From Cruorifilaria tuberocauda (taxonomy: Eukaryota > Nematoda > Chromadorea > Rhabditida > Onchocercidae), in assembly GCA_013365365.1 (NCBI GenBank), contig JABVXU010000067.1:1-64000 (forward strand): a DNA stretch of 64,000 bases, given 5' to 3'. Of this stretch, positions 26,501 through 38,749 are shown piece after piece. The position numbers and the translations under genes were made by a program. The notes under the pieces are model-generated. The model made no database searches, was not told the origin of the DNA, and saw only the letters and a list, made by a program, of their open reading frames with translations. Numbering within the stretch: position 1 is the stretch's first letter; each line of letters starts with the position of its first letter.

Positions 26501-29500
26501 AAAACTAGATTTTTATCTATGAAAACATAATTTATCGCTAACTTTGTCATAAATGATCGTGCTAATGAAGATGTCGCGATTCAATTCGTTTAACACACAA
26601 CTGCAAATCAGTTCTTGAATTTTTTTATTCGCTTCACCGCGACAAACACAAAGGTCTGCCAAATAATCCAGGAATCTAAATAGATCAGTTTATTTAACAA
26701 AATTTTGGAAATAATTACGCTAAAAACGGCTTGCTTTAAAGCATGTAGGTTATGAGACAAAGAAATTAATGGAGAACTCATTTACGACCCGACCAACAAT
26801 CACGATTTAACCGGAAAAGCAATCTATTATATAGCTATCCACCTAAATCAAATTAATCTTAACTAAATTCATAATTTTCAAAAAAAGGCACAACATACCT
26901 ACCAGCTCTGTTGTTGCGGACGAGTTCCACAAAGCGCTCTACATGTGGATTCTTAACATATTTTTCTAACAGTTTCGGATTATTGTGGAGGACAGCAGTC
27001 ATCGTGTCTTCTGCAAGCAAGTCAAATCCAATCTGCTCCTGTATTTGGCCAAATCTTTCTGCCAGATATTCTTGATTCTTTCGGTAACCCACTTGTGAAT
27101 ACCTAAAATTAAGCAACAATTTGTAAGAGTACATATTCCACATTGCCTGCATTATGATATACGCATAGATAAGTAAAATTGTGATGCACATGTAAAAAAT
27201 GATATCTAGTTAAGTCACGCTTATAGTATGACTAATACATGAATCATCAAAATATGATTGCAAAGAACTAATTGGACCCTTTCAGTCGCATTTCGACTCT
27301 ACCATCTGAAGCTACAGTCTGAAGATGACTTATTTAACAGTCAGATAAGCCTTTTAAGCGAAACGAATGGCCTAAGTCAAATGAATTCAAAAAAATACCT
27401 ATCAGAGCTAGTTTTAATGCCACAGGTTATTACTAGAAGTGAAAGAACATCCTAATGGCAAAAAGTTTATAAATTTCAGTTTAGTATGGCTACATCACAC
27501 GATGACCATTTAATTTCTCACTGCTTTCTTTAGTGTATGTTGAAACAAGAAACATTCTTCTTTCGAGGTGTAACATTTCACTGTCATTTGAAAATTTCTA
27601 AAACGGATGAAAGAAGTCATCACCTAAGCAATGAGTAGCAAAGGTGGAAAATTCGTTTGAAGATCTCGTTTCCCTTTTCACTCAGTTTACGCGGTGAACA
27701 CAGTAAAGGCTTCGGATCCTTCCCGCTCCGTGGCAAAAATGGTACTCGTAAAAGTGCAAAAACCTAAAATAGATTATTTATTGAAGAATTGCAACTAAAT
27801 TGCAATTCGAAAGAAACGCAGTATCCAATGATTCAAATAGTTTATACTTTGTTGTACAGAGTGATTCAAAACCTTTTGGGAAATGATACACCAGTTTTAG
27901 ATAAAAAGTGGTTAATGATACTAATTCATGCTAGTTAGTTGAAGAAAATTTTTAGCAACAATAATTTTATCAGTGGTTACATCGAATTGCTGGCGTTATT
28001 ATATTACAAGAGAAGCCAACCTAAGTCTAAATCATATTACATTAGCAATATTTTTCAGAGACATGCTGGCTGAATAATTGAAATTCTAAAAACCCCCGTA
28101 TTTCGATTTTTCTTCATTATTAATTTTCGTCTTGAACTTTATTCGCACTTCTAGAAAAAATTGTATTTCATTCCCATAAATAACGCAAATTTGTGTATTA
28201 ACGATACATTTATGAATGAATTATTAACATATCACAAAAAGAAATTCCAAATTTCTTATAACAAATGATTTGAAAATGCCAGCCAAGAAAAGCGTTGGAC
28301 ATCTGGACATATCTAACAAAAAATATTAATATAACCTGGTCAAGGACACCTTGTTCTCGCAGTAATTTTTGTCGATCTCTTGGTGGCTTGAAATCTACAA
28401 TTTTGATCGGATCTGTCATATGATTAGGCTGATTTGTCACAAAATATATACATTCCATTAATAACTGTGTCGTTACTCTATAAACAATCCTTAATGATAA
28501 AAAAAAAAATTTGGAAAATATCAGGTTATTTTTATATTGTGGTAACAGTTTTGAACTGCAGGAAAAATTTCCACCTATAAAAATATTTGCAAAAAAAGAT
28601 ATTATTTTAATTCACAATAAGAAGCTTTAGAAATGACTTCATTGGTTCTTTGGAGATGATTTTCCCGCTTTCGACCAGTTTAACGAAACCATTCAATGCT
28701 TTGCACGCGTCATTGGCAAAATCCAAATCGCGAATTTCATCCGGCCGAACAGGAAGCAATGCAAATGTTTCTTTATCGATTTTAAAATTTTCACTGACTA
28801 CTTTAATCCAGCCTTTTTCATTCTTGCTAAAATTGCTAACTGAATATATACACAACCGTATATGCAAAAGTTTGTATATAAAGTTTTTCTAAAGCATTTC
28901 TATTTCAAAGATTTCTGACCTGAAGTGATATAAGTTTTGTTTCTCAGTAGGATCAGTCGTATGAATCCAAGTGTTTGTATATACATGCCAAAGACGCACG
29001 TAAGTCCGTTGCAAGATTTTGGCATCCATCTATTAAAAAATCCGAGATCAAACAATATTATCACTATGAATAGTATTCCGAGAAAATAAATATATTGTTG
29101 AACACGGACGATTTATAACATTGAAAATTTTCATCTGTTTAAAAAGATTTGAATAAATTCCTATTTTGAGATTACTATTAATAAGTTCTTTTGTTTTTAC
29201 TCTGACTGTACTTCAAGTTAGATTTAAACGCTTGTCGAAATAAGTGAGACTTTTATTAATAGTGATCCATGTCAAAACTAATTTAAAAATGATTCAATTT
29301 ACCTTTGTAAAGGTACATGGATCCAGTACAAATAGCAAAGATTCATCAGTTTCCGGTCTTTCTGAATGTTTTGGAACCAAATAATACTGCTCATCACTAC
29401 AGAACTCATCTTCCATATTCGCTTAACAATATTTTTTAGTGAACTTTTAATAGTATTTTTGAAAAGACTTGGAAATTGAAATCGGTTAATACTTTTCAAT

Positions 29501-32500
29501 GTCCACGAAGTGTTTTATCTATATCGCCACTGATGAAACGATAAAAAAGAAAGCAAAAACAAAGTGATAAAAAATCAGTAAGCATCGAGTGAAATATGAA
29601 ATAAGAGACGTTATTTTCAAAGATGGTTTATCATGTTATTGATAGAGAACGAAGGACTTCGAAAATAAAATAAATATTTCTAAAAAGAATGGCATGTTAA
29701 AAACAAGTCTTCGTAGCACATTTTTTTTTACTAGAAAGTTGACAATTTTCTTAGCGTTATACCAGAAGGAGATTGTATTGTGCCGGTTGGTGAATTTTCA
29801 ATATTATTCAGATGCATTCGTTCTACGCTTAAATACATATCAGTAGCTAAATGTTTGAAACGAAATTCATTAAGCCAAGATGCTGCTGCACCACGATATG
29901 AATCCATTTGTACAACCTGCAAATTTTCATTCTATAGGAAAAAATCGATTATCGTCAGAGTAAGGCAAACATGGTACGAAATAATTGAGTTACTAAACTG
30001 ATATAGTTGAAATTATAAATCGGAAGGCAACCTGGATTTCCCATAAAGCCCGTGAAGAAGTTGCATCAGCGGCAGATGGGCGATTTGTTAAACGCAAAAA
30101 TACAGCATCCTTATCTGTATTCGGTATTGTGTCTAATGTCAGGAATGTTTGTTGCTCAGCATGAAAAAGTCGTACGACGTCTCCCTGAAAACATTTGTAA
30201 TGATATAGTTTTACCGCTTACAAAAACATTAATACAATTGTGTGACCATGTAATTTATGAATTTTATACGGACTTAAATTAGATATTAAAAAATCCCAAT
30301 TCTTATCCATTTCAGTAATTTACAGATAGGAAAACTTACAGATTTTACAATACTTGCTTCATTCTCATCAAATTGTAAAAACATCAAAACCTGCCATTCT
30401 GTAAGCTCACTTGCACAATTTACTTCAAATCCAGCTGGATAATCTGGTAAACTAAAAAAGAATTAGAAAAAAATTTAATATTATAATATTTAAAAGAACA
30501 TTAGGTTTCAAAAATTTCATTTCAAACATGACAATAAGAACTTCAATGCTAAGTTCAAACATATCATTAAAAAGACGCACGGAGTGGTAGTAATACCTAC
30601 TTGAACAAGTAAAATACCGAGATTTTTCATCTGTAAAAAGCACTTTTACCTGAGATGTGATAAATGCAACTGAGGTTTAATATGTCCTGCTGAGTTAGAG
30701 ATTGGACAATATGAATACGGCACCAAGCTAATCCTATCTCCAGCATTTATCTAAAATTACTTCAGTGTTACTTGGTTAAAATTGAGATTTCTTTTCTCCA
30801 AATTCTTTATAATTTAAGCTCTTTGCCCATAGTTTGGTGCAAGAAAAAAACTCAATATTAGAAATCAAACGATTTAAAAAAATATTGAAAACGAACATTA
30901 TCACCAAGGAAGGAATGCTTATATACAGGTTCAACATGAAACCATGACCCCTCATTGCCATTTTTATCCAAATATACTTTCATTGCATTTCGTTCCAATT
31001 TAGCTGGTGAATTTTTGAGTACTGTTAGATATTTATCTGACTTAACATGCAACAACTGCAAATAAATATTATTGGAAAAAATTAAAAAAAAAATAACATG
31101 AACAATTGAATATTTGAATAACTTGCTGACTATAATTCAGACTTATCAGTGAGTTAAAAGTTAAATAATTGATTGATTTTATGTTACAAAATTTTTGATC
31201 AGACCAATGAGATATTACTATCGAATGCTACAGTTCAATAAAGCATAATTTAATTCGAATCTTCAAGTATTATTTTCTCGAGTAGCACCTAAATAAGCAA
31301 TAGCGAATCTAGTTAAAAGGCATGCTCGAAGAAATTTCATTAAAAATTCAAAAGTTGAATGATTTGGATGCGATATAGAAATTTAAAACTCGAAACAATC
31401 AAAACATAATGGGAAATGAGAAAAGTAAAGATTTCAGGTAGTAGGATACCTGTATGGTACCACCATATTGTACGTTTATGCCAAGCATTTTTTTATATTC
31501 TATATCGTTTTGTTCTTTTTCTTTATCTGCAGCATGCTTCAACTTTTTTAGCATATCTTCTTCAAAAAGTGATTCACCGATTTGAAATTTTTTTCGTTCA
31601 GTCCAAAATTGCTTCTGTGCTGCATATCGATTTATTGGGCAAACTCGAAACAAGCAATCTGAAGACGTAAACTTCTGAACGGTGAGAAATCTATTTCGAA
31701 AACTTCAGAACGTTTTAATATAGCAGTTTGAAATTTTAAATTTGTATTATATTTAATGCGTTTTTCTAGTCAGAGTTCTTCCTGGGGCCATCCTGTGGCT
31801 ATCTGTAGAATTTTTAAAGATATCATAATATATGATAAACATAATATTATGATATGTAAAATGAATCAGATTAAAGGAAATATATTATTCTTAACCAAGC
31901 AGTTATTGAAAAAAAAATCCATGGAATTTTTAATAAAATTATGAAGAATAGAAAATCTTATTTAAAATTATTTTAAAACTAATGCAGAACATTATTTACT
32001 TCAATATTTTATATTCATTCATTGAATCAATCATAAGATACCTCGGAATTTCTTTGGAGGTGAATCAGGAGTACCATTACCAACCTCCACAATGCATCTA
32101 TCATCAACAAGACTGCAAGATAATTCTTGAGATTTATTAAATTAAAAGGAAAAAGAAAAACACAGTCTTTAAATAAATGAGATTGACTGTATGAAACGTA
32201 GTGTCATTCGCAAACAAAATTGTTCAATCTATATTCATAACTTAATTTTGGTACGACGTTAAGATTTATTATTTTTGTAGCAGATATGGCAATACTTAGT
32301 CTCAAAATGCCTCATTAAAATAACATTACTATTTCTTTTACTTCATGTTACCGTCATAAGTACACTTATGATGGGGATAATAAATAATAAGCATGTGGTA
32401 CCCAAGTGTAGACAAAAAACCAGTTCTGGGAGATAAATGTTCCTCCGACCGGTCCTCCACTGATCGATAGCGCTCTTCCGCATACAGTGATATTACATCA

Positions 32501-35500
32501 CCAATATGAAGAGAGGTATTATGGAATGTGTCAAAACTCATTGCTATTGATAATTTGTCATTGTATAAGCGATGTTGGCTTCGCAACATTGTAATAGGTC
32601 GTGACCGTACGCGTGCTATGTGCCTGAAATGAGCTAATTGTAGGACTGAGTCGTAATTTATTTAAACTATAAATGTTAAACTTAACTTTTGAATAATATT
32701 TCCTGGCAGTTATAAAATCAAGAAAGTAACATCAAAATACAAGTGCACAATTAGTGAATGAACTAAAAATAGGAAATTTTTCCTTTAGAGAAGATCCGAA
32801 TGTTATGTTATGATAGTCTTCGTACTGTAGTGACTGGAAGTTTATTTTCTCTTAATTAAATTTAGTCTTACATTGCTACTTTGTTCAAATGAACGACCAC
32901 AGTTCCCATATTTTATTGGGATTTTTTACGTTTCAAGTGAAATTTGTTTAGAAAACTTATGATTATAACTATATAAAAAAAATTTATCCAACTGGTGTCC
33001 TCCAATATCTGACTTCTTTCGATTATATTCGACTAAAAATAGAAAAAAAGAAATCATTCCATCTTTTTATTACATAACAGACCGTGAATTCGTGAAAGTG
33101 TATCGTTTCAGTATTGAAGAATCACGAATATTTTCAGTGTTAACAGCTGACATTCTGTTAGATATTAAAAAATTTCGGATATTTGTTTTAAAGACGGACG
33201 AATGAAGATGCAGATAACCTGTACAAGTCGAACTATAAAAGATATATTTCAGGAAAGTTTCAATGAAATTGGTTTACATAAAATCGGTCTTTCTTCAGTT
33301 CATTCAAAACGTAATCAAAATTATACGTATTTCATGATGTGTTTTTGCGCGAAATTAATTCAATTCTTTTTCTCACAACCATTTTTTTCTAAGCAATAGT
33401 TTTTTAACCAAAGGTGAAATTTACCATACTAAAATAAAATTCAAAAACTGATAGGAATGATTCTCAACAATTTTTATGTTTATTCGTGTATTTAAATCCT
33501 GAATATTATGTTTTCACTCACCAAGTACCGTTACTATCGTTATAGCTACTGATCGTAATAGAGTGAGAAAAGCCGACAAATTCTCAATATAGCTATTATC
33601 AAAAGTGCCAAGCAAGTGACAATACATCACCGTATATTAACAAACTAATGCCGTTTGTTACGATCACTGATGACTAAACGAAATGCTCTGGCAGTAAGCA
33701 ACATGAATCTTTTTCCACGATCAGTGGGCGCACTATCATCAGAGCAATAACTCTTGTTACTCCAAAGACAGATAACAATGCTATTTCTGCTAATGGTGAG
33801 AGTAAAATAAAAAACAATCTATAAATGATTGATTTATAGATAAAAATTCATTTATCGATAAAAATAACCTAATCTACAAACGGGAAAAATTTGTGGATTT
33901 ATTTTCAACGAGAAATTTTGACGGAAAAAGGTAATATTACACTTTGTTCATTAAGTTAACGAAGAATTTTCCTGACTTTCGAATAGTAAGTGAAATCTAA
34001 TAATTCGGTAATTAAAATAAAGTATATAAAGAATTTTAAAAGTGGTTAATTTCTAATAAGAATTTGGAATGCTCGCAAAATAAGTATGCATATTGAAATA
34101 TAACATTCCCAAGACTAAAGAAAGATTAAATCTTTGGAATGGTAACCAAAAAAAAAACAATTCAAAACAACTAATTAATTATACGAGCGGAATAAGCTTA
34201 CTTTAATGAGATAAGTGAATAAATAATAAGGAAGTTGCGTAAGTTTTAATGAATTTGACTATGGTCCTACGTGTGGATAATATTCGTAAATTCTATATTA
34301 GTCTCCTCTATGATTCTATTAGCTTCCATCAGTATCTGTCGGCAGACTACAGAGTGTTCCGTGAAAATCTTTCTGCTGACAATCAGATGGATAGATGACC
34401 CGTTCTTGTTTTTAGATTTCTTGCATATCGCGTTGGCTTACGTTTATTTTTACATTCATACGTTTGTATGTGTAGTGTATACGTATAAGTTTAGCTATTC
34501 ACGTGAATTTGCAACGATTTATTGCGTTTGAATTATTTATATGCGATATTTGAGTCTTGTACTGTTTACCACAAAGTGCCACTTAGTTTAAATGCACTAC
34601 TTTATGCATGCTTGATGGGTGCTGTTTTCATAAAATTGCTGCGTCGTTTTTTATTAACATATTCTTCCACGAAATTGTTACCGTCGAACGACGTCCTTGT
34701 TCACAAATTTTACAACTGGAAATAATTTTAATTCAGGTGATGCTGCATTGGTCTTGTTAGAGATGAATTGTGTTAAATAGCGGCTGACGGAGAGAGAAAT
34801 CTTTTAATATAATTAAAGAGAAGACATTATCGAGTTGCCAATTATGTTTTGATGAGCAGTGACATGTCATGAGGCAACCATTTCAGCTTATAAGCGCTTT
34901 GGAAAAATTCCTTATCTTTATGTTCATAGCAACAGGTTAACTAATGGTTTATTTGATCTCAATGCTTTGGACTTTCTTCTTTCCCAACAAATTAAATGAC
35001 GATTTATTTCAACTAATAGCCCATTATTAAAAATGAAAAATCAAATTGAACTAATCTCGAACTTTCAATTGCGGTTTAATATAAATTGACCACAGATAAC
35101 GCAAGAGCAATCATTTAATTAATAATGTTTTGAAGATCGGAGATAAAAAGATCTCAAGTGAATGAAAAGGAGACATAATGAGATCTGGAAAATTTTTTCC
35201 GTATTCTCGTATTCTGTTTACATTGTAAAGTTTCTTCATTTTTCAGCACTAACTTTCACAGCTTCTTGGACAGCAACTGCAAACACAAAGTCCGATATAT
35301 TATCTTCATTTAATTACTTTCCACTTTCGCTTCATTGTAATTCAGTAAATTGTCAAAATTTTTGAAAATTTAAGCATTTTATGCTAGGATATAAATCAGC
35401 CATACGCATAGTTTTTTATATCATCAAATTCACTCTACTCCTAACGAATCGTATTGAACATTAGAGCGCTTCGGAAATGATTAAGTTTTTTTGATCTGCG

Positions 35501-36056
35501 TAAGTCTACGTAATCTAGAACTTTTGACAAAATTTTTGAGACGAATGTCTCTTGCAACTTTCTTTAAAATTATTTTTTCACTTTAAATATGTTCTGAACA
35601 AAGATTACAGTGAGTTATTTCTGGTTCTATAAATGGAAAACTTCAGATAAATATCTGATATGACCTAGAATTGTATTTCTGCTATTTGTTATCGAAGTAT
35701 AGAGATGCTTAGTAGAAATTAATGGTCTATTAGAATTAAAGATTTCTCAAAAACAAAGGAAATTTTTCGAAGCTTAAAAGTAAGGCGACAAATTTTAAAC
35801 CAAATTGAAAATCGTCGATATATTAAACAGTATATTTTAACTGAGTTTGCATGCGGAGATTAACTTAAGCACTGTTTGTATAATGCCTAAGAACGGGGGA
35901 AATGATGAATAGCGAGAAATTTTGATGAATGAATGTAGTTGAATGAAGAAATTAATTGGACACTGCAAACTTTATGGTAAATCGTACTGTAGAGTTCTTT
36001 TAATACCTTAAATTTAATGCTTTTGGCGGTGGCGGTGAGACATTGTCGCTCAGCAT
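7385..36056 (-). CDS. itr-1: Inositol 1,4,5-trisphosphate receptor (IP3-gated Ca2+ release channel)
   Basis: The gene has 63 coding exons on the minus strand. Summed exon lengths give exactly 2,878 codons (2,877 aa), close to the usual 2,700-2,900 of animal IP3 receptors, and the phase agrees at each junction examined. The product is a tetrameric Ca2+ channel of the endoplasmic reticulum opened by IP3 and Ca2+. Domains in order are: beta-trefoil suppressor and IP3-binding core (exons from 36056 to 26899), long helical regulatory region (26675-11993), and six-helix channel domain with pore motif GGGIGD (11540-8118). A zinc-binding linker (CFICGL ... [12 protein letters not shown]) and a C-terminal coiled coil (7943-7385) follow. 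The 50-nt first exon (36007-36056) was chosen because its phase and donor fit; otherwise translation would start at Met 32589. Blocks with exon coordinates are listed separately. Family assignment is secure. The first exon is inference. Confidence 0.95.
11993..26675 (-). other. itr-1: itr-1 exon block: regulatory/coupling helical region
   Basis: Exons 26543-26675, 26179-26294, 25889-26008, 25625-25774, 25260-25446, 25055-25169, 24346-24578, 24158-24260, 23702-23913, 22861-23057, 22611-22755, 21950-22042, 21591-21706, 21279-21428, 20763-20963, 20396-20535, 20094-20208, 19534-19680, 19249-19377, 18892-19018, 18487-18668, 18040-18188, 17626-17740, 16437-16530, 16179-16265, 15418-15515, 15084-15225, 14877-14903, 14433-14598, 14055-14145, 13890-13980, 13699-13805, 13418-13525, 13151-13261, 12624-12701, 12236-12352, 11993-12136. 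Anchors shared with other IP3 receptors are [81 protein letters not shown] and [16 protein letters not shown]. Exons 14877-14903, 12624-12701 and 12236-12352 are phase-neutral, so each can be skipped without a frameshift. The donor after 13418 is GC; the one after 24158 may be. Confidence 0.9.
21910..21936. repeat. Short tandem repeat in an itr-1 intron
   Basis: Three near-perfect copies of a nine-base TTAATATAT unit just downstream (minus sense) of exon 21950-22042. It is a simple AT-rich tandem repeat with no coding role. Confidence 0.6.
26899..32623 (-). other. itr-1: itr-1 exon block: suppressor domain and IP3-binding core
   Basis: Exons 32402-32623, 32042-32112, 31450-31658, 30897-31055, 30650-30750, 30340-30451, 30032-30184, 29763-29916, 29303-29421, 28920-29029, 28616-28826, 28336-28477, 27624-27763, 26899-27102. 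Recognisable family strings include [58 protein letters not shown] and [14 protein letters not shown]. Against the mammalian ligand pocket, the cluster RDRQKLLR keeps the equivalents of Arg504, Lys508 and Arg511, and YRK keeps Tyr567-Arg568-Lys569. The RTTGR loop (265-269) reads RLTNR, so both Arg and the second Thr remain while the first Thr and the Gly differ. A 17-residue insertion ([17 protein letters not shown]) follows the YAEE motif of the trefoil. Confidence 0.93.
31820..31855. repeat. Perfect 12-bp inverted repeat in an itr-1 intron
   Basis: ATATCATAATAT (31820-31831) and its reverse complement ATATTATGATAT (31844-31855) flank a 12-base loop in the intron between exons 32042-32112 and 31450-31658. 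In DNA this AT-rich such palindromes can arise by chance; no function is claimed. Confidence 0.5.
36007..36056 (-). other. itr-1: Candidate first coding exon of itr-1
   Basis: It encodes [16 protein letters not shown] plus two bases (AG) before a GTATTA donor. Those two bases complete an Arg codon with the first base of the ex-32623 exon, keeping an open frame into [11 protein letters not shown] and then the trefoil domain. Two bases upstream of the ATG is an acceptor-like CTCTTCACAG, as expected for trans-splicing. The exon is GC-richer than its surroundings. The intron to the next exon is about 3.4 kb (32624-36006). Worm itr-1 genes are known to use several promoters, so other first exons may exist. 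Confidence 0.55.
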
Positions 36057-36060
36057 CTCT
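36057..36060 (-). promoter_or_regulatory. Candidate trans-splice acceptor of itr-1
   Basis: CTCTTCACAG on the minus strand ends two bases before the proposed ATG (36054-36056). The spacing fits spliced-leader addition. There is no independent support. Confidence 0.4.
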
Positions 36061-38749
36061 GTGAAGAGATGGATGATTCAGCGAAGCTCATAAAAATGGA
36101 TGTTTTGGAAATAAAATTTCAGAACTATTGGAATGATACAATAGTGATGGGAGATGCACAGGAGCTTTCATGATGTAATGCTAATTTACACAACTGTTTT
36201 CCTATCTCTTTTCTCGATACCGTTCAAAAAATTTGTTATTTATTTACTCAGCTATAGAACGAAATATATTTTTTTAGTGAGAAAATGCTTTTTCATCCTT
36301 TCATCAACTTTATTTCAGTCTTTCAAACAAAATAATTTCTCTTTGCTTTTTTTTTGGATTTCAGTAAGAAAAAGTAGTTTAGTACACTTGACGTGTGAAT
36401 GAAAAATAACCTCTTCCGTGCTAAATTTTGAAAATTGTGGTTGATAATAATCTATACCAATAAATTATTAAATAAATGCAAATGATTTATTTATTATACC
36501 TGTTCTCTTGAACCTATCCTTTTGCAACCTATTTCATAAATATCATTCAAGAATTTTAAACGAAACTATTAAATTTTACTAATCTAATTGTAATGACTGA
36601 ATAATTGGTAGAGTATTGGACAATGAGTTCCATCGATATAACATTTTGATAGTACGGAAGAATGGAATGAAGCAGAAAGATTGTGAATGTAGATTTTCTA
36701 GTGCCAATATGCTACTTTTTATTTTATTCAGTTTTAAACTTTTCTTATGCCATTTCAATAATCATAATATTATGGTTACTTAAAAATTGTCTCATAAAAA
36801 ATCTACTTAAGAATTAAATCTAGAAGTTTGTCGCACAGGCAATGTCAGCGATGATTCGATAAGTAAAATTAAAAGTCATGATTGGAGTGAACCAAATCTT
36901 TTCATTTTTTAATGTCTTTTTTTAAAAAAAAAGAATCATGTAAAATGTACAAAAACGATGTCAGTAATTGTTAATTTATTTATTATTCCTTCCCTATAAG
37001 TATTGATAGATGCTAAAAATTGCCACATTTGTTCAAAGTTATTTGTTCATCATAGTAAAAACGAAATTCATTAACTGTTCATCGATATCAAAAATGACAC
37101 TACTTATATTTATGTGATGAATCTACTGATAGCAGTTACTAATTTCATGAAAAGAATTTATTGTGGATTTGAACCTAAGAGTATGAAATACTTCTATATC
37201 TCAGATCCCACGCTGCATTCCAACTAGCTTCCCATTTCAATTTTTAGAATGTCTTTTTTTTTGAACTGATGAAGATATAAAATTGTGAAAAATGAAGGAT
37301 TTCCTCACACTACAAGGCCGAATTATTCAAACAAATACGTAAGATTTGACGAATAGAATTCTGCTTCAGAAATGATTGCAAAAAAGTGTATGACAGTAGC
37401 TAACTTCAAAGGATACAATAATAAAAGATGAGCACTTTCAAAAAGTTAGGACGAGCGAAAATAAATGGAATATGTGGATGAAAAGTGAAAAGGAAAGGGA
37501 GAACAGGCGGTATGCAATCCCTTTTGCGTGTAAACTATCTTTAATGGTTGAATAAACTGTATCGTGAGAAGTGTTAACAGCATGCTAACATTCCTCTGCC
37601 AGAAGTATTTTTAATTTTCTTACATTCCAAATAGAATAGATATAAAATTCCAAAACACATGAATTTTCAACTTGAAAAAATGAAATGTGATGACAGCAAC
37701 TTGAGCTGAAAGAATTTTTATTTAAATAACGATGGTAGTAATTTGAAAACCCATTTCTCAAACTGATTTGTCTACAAGTTATTTCATCCTCATCGAATTT
37801 TAAACCTCTGTTTTCGTATATGCTAATACTTTTTAGGAATTGTTCATTAGGAAAAGATCAATCATTTTTATAAATTTAGTTTGAAAATGGAACCGCGTTG
37901 ATTTAGACGAAACTGAATTAATAATATAGGCAGATTTTGCAACAATTCCTCCTTCATTATTGCTTTTTCTCTTCAATTCAATAAAAAATTTAATGGACAA
38001 ATTGGAAATGTGATTTTTCGTCTTTCATTTGTGATGAAATTCGAATGCTATGATTTATTTCTGTATGACACAAATAGGAATGTAATTTTTATCACGTTCG
38101 TTTTACGAATCAGCATTTATCGTCCATCAACTATCGGTGATCTTACTCATTTTGAGGTATCACTCAATCAGCTATTCAAAACCAATAAAATTAAAAATGA
38201 AGGTAATAAAGCTGTATACATATAGTTGATAATATAATCAAAACTGATATGATTTTAAATCTTTATACCGAATAAAACAGAATTATCCATTTTTATATTT
38301 GCTCTGAAACCTATAGATGTATTTTTGCGTTAATCTACAACAAGAGACTTTACACAGGCTATAAAGGAGGGAATTTCATAAATTTTGCAAATGATAAACA
38401 TTCCATTAATCTACAAATATCAAAAAGCAGTGATGAGTTTAACAAATTACAGAACAAAATTGGAAACAAAACAAACCCTTACACATTCGTTTTCAAAAAA
38501 AATTTTTTACATTGAAACTGTTATACAAAAAATAACAGTTATGTGTATTTATGGAAATAGTTATCAATAGCATCAATTTGCTATGGTAAAAAACACGTCC
38601 AAATTTGCATTATCGCAAAAAGTTAAAAAAGGAAAGGGTAAAGCACAAGCGTTGATCCTAGAAAGTTTACACTAAATATACTGCACTAATAACATCATAC
38701 CATGCTACTGCAGCAACAAAACAATAATAGAGTTAATAGTATAAAAAAA
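36061..38749. other. Intergenic region upstream of itr-1
   Basis: About 2.7 kb between the candidate itr-1 first exon and the stop of the CYSTM-like gene. It should hold the itr-1 promoter and the 3' UTR of the neighbour. Open frames such as 36154-36402 (plus) and 38010-38225 (plus) are AT-driven, Phe/Ile/Lys-rich and unsupported. No RNA gene or repeat family was recognised. Confidence 0.5.

Noticed and set aside
34271..34531. Hydrophobic 86-codon plus-strand frame
   Set aside because: Phe/Tyr/Ile-rich as expected from AT-rich DNA, no splice context, lies inside the first itr-1 intron on the opposite strand.
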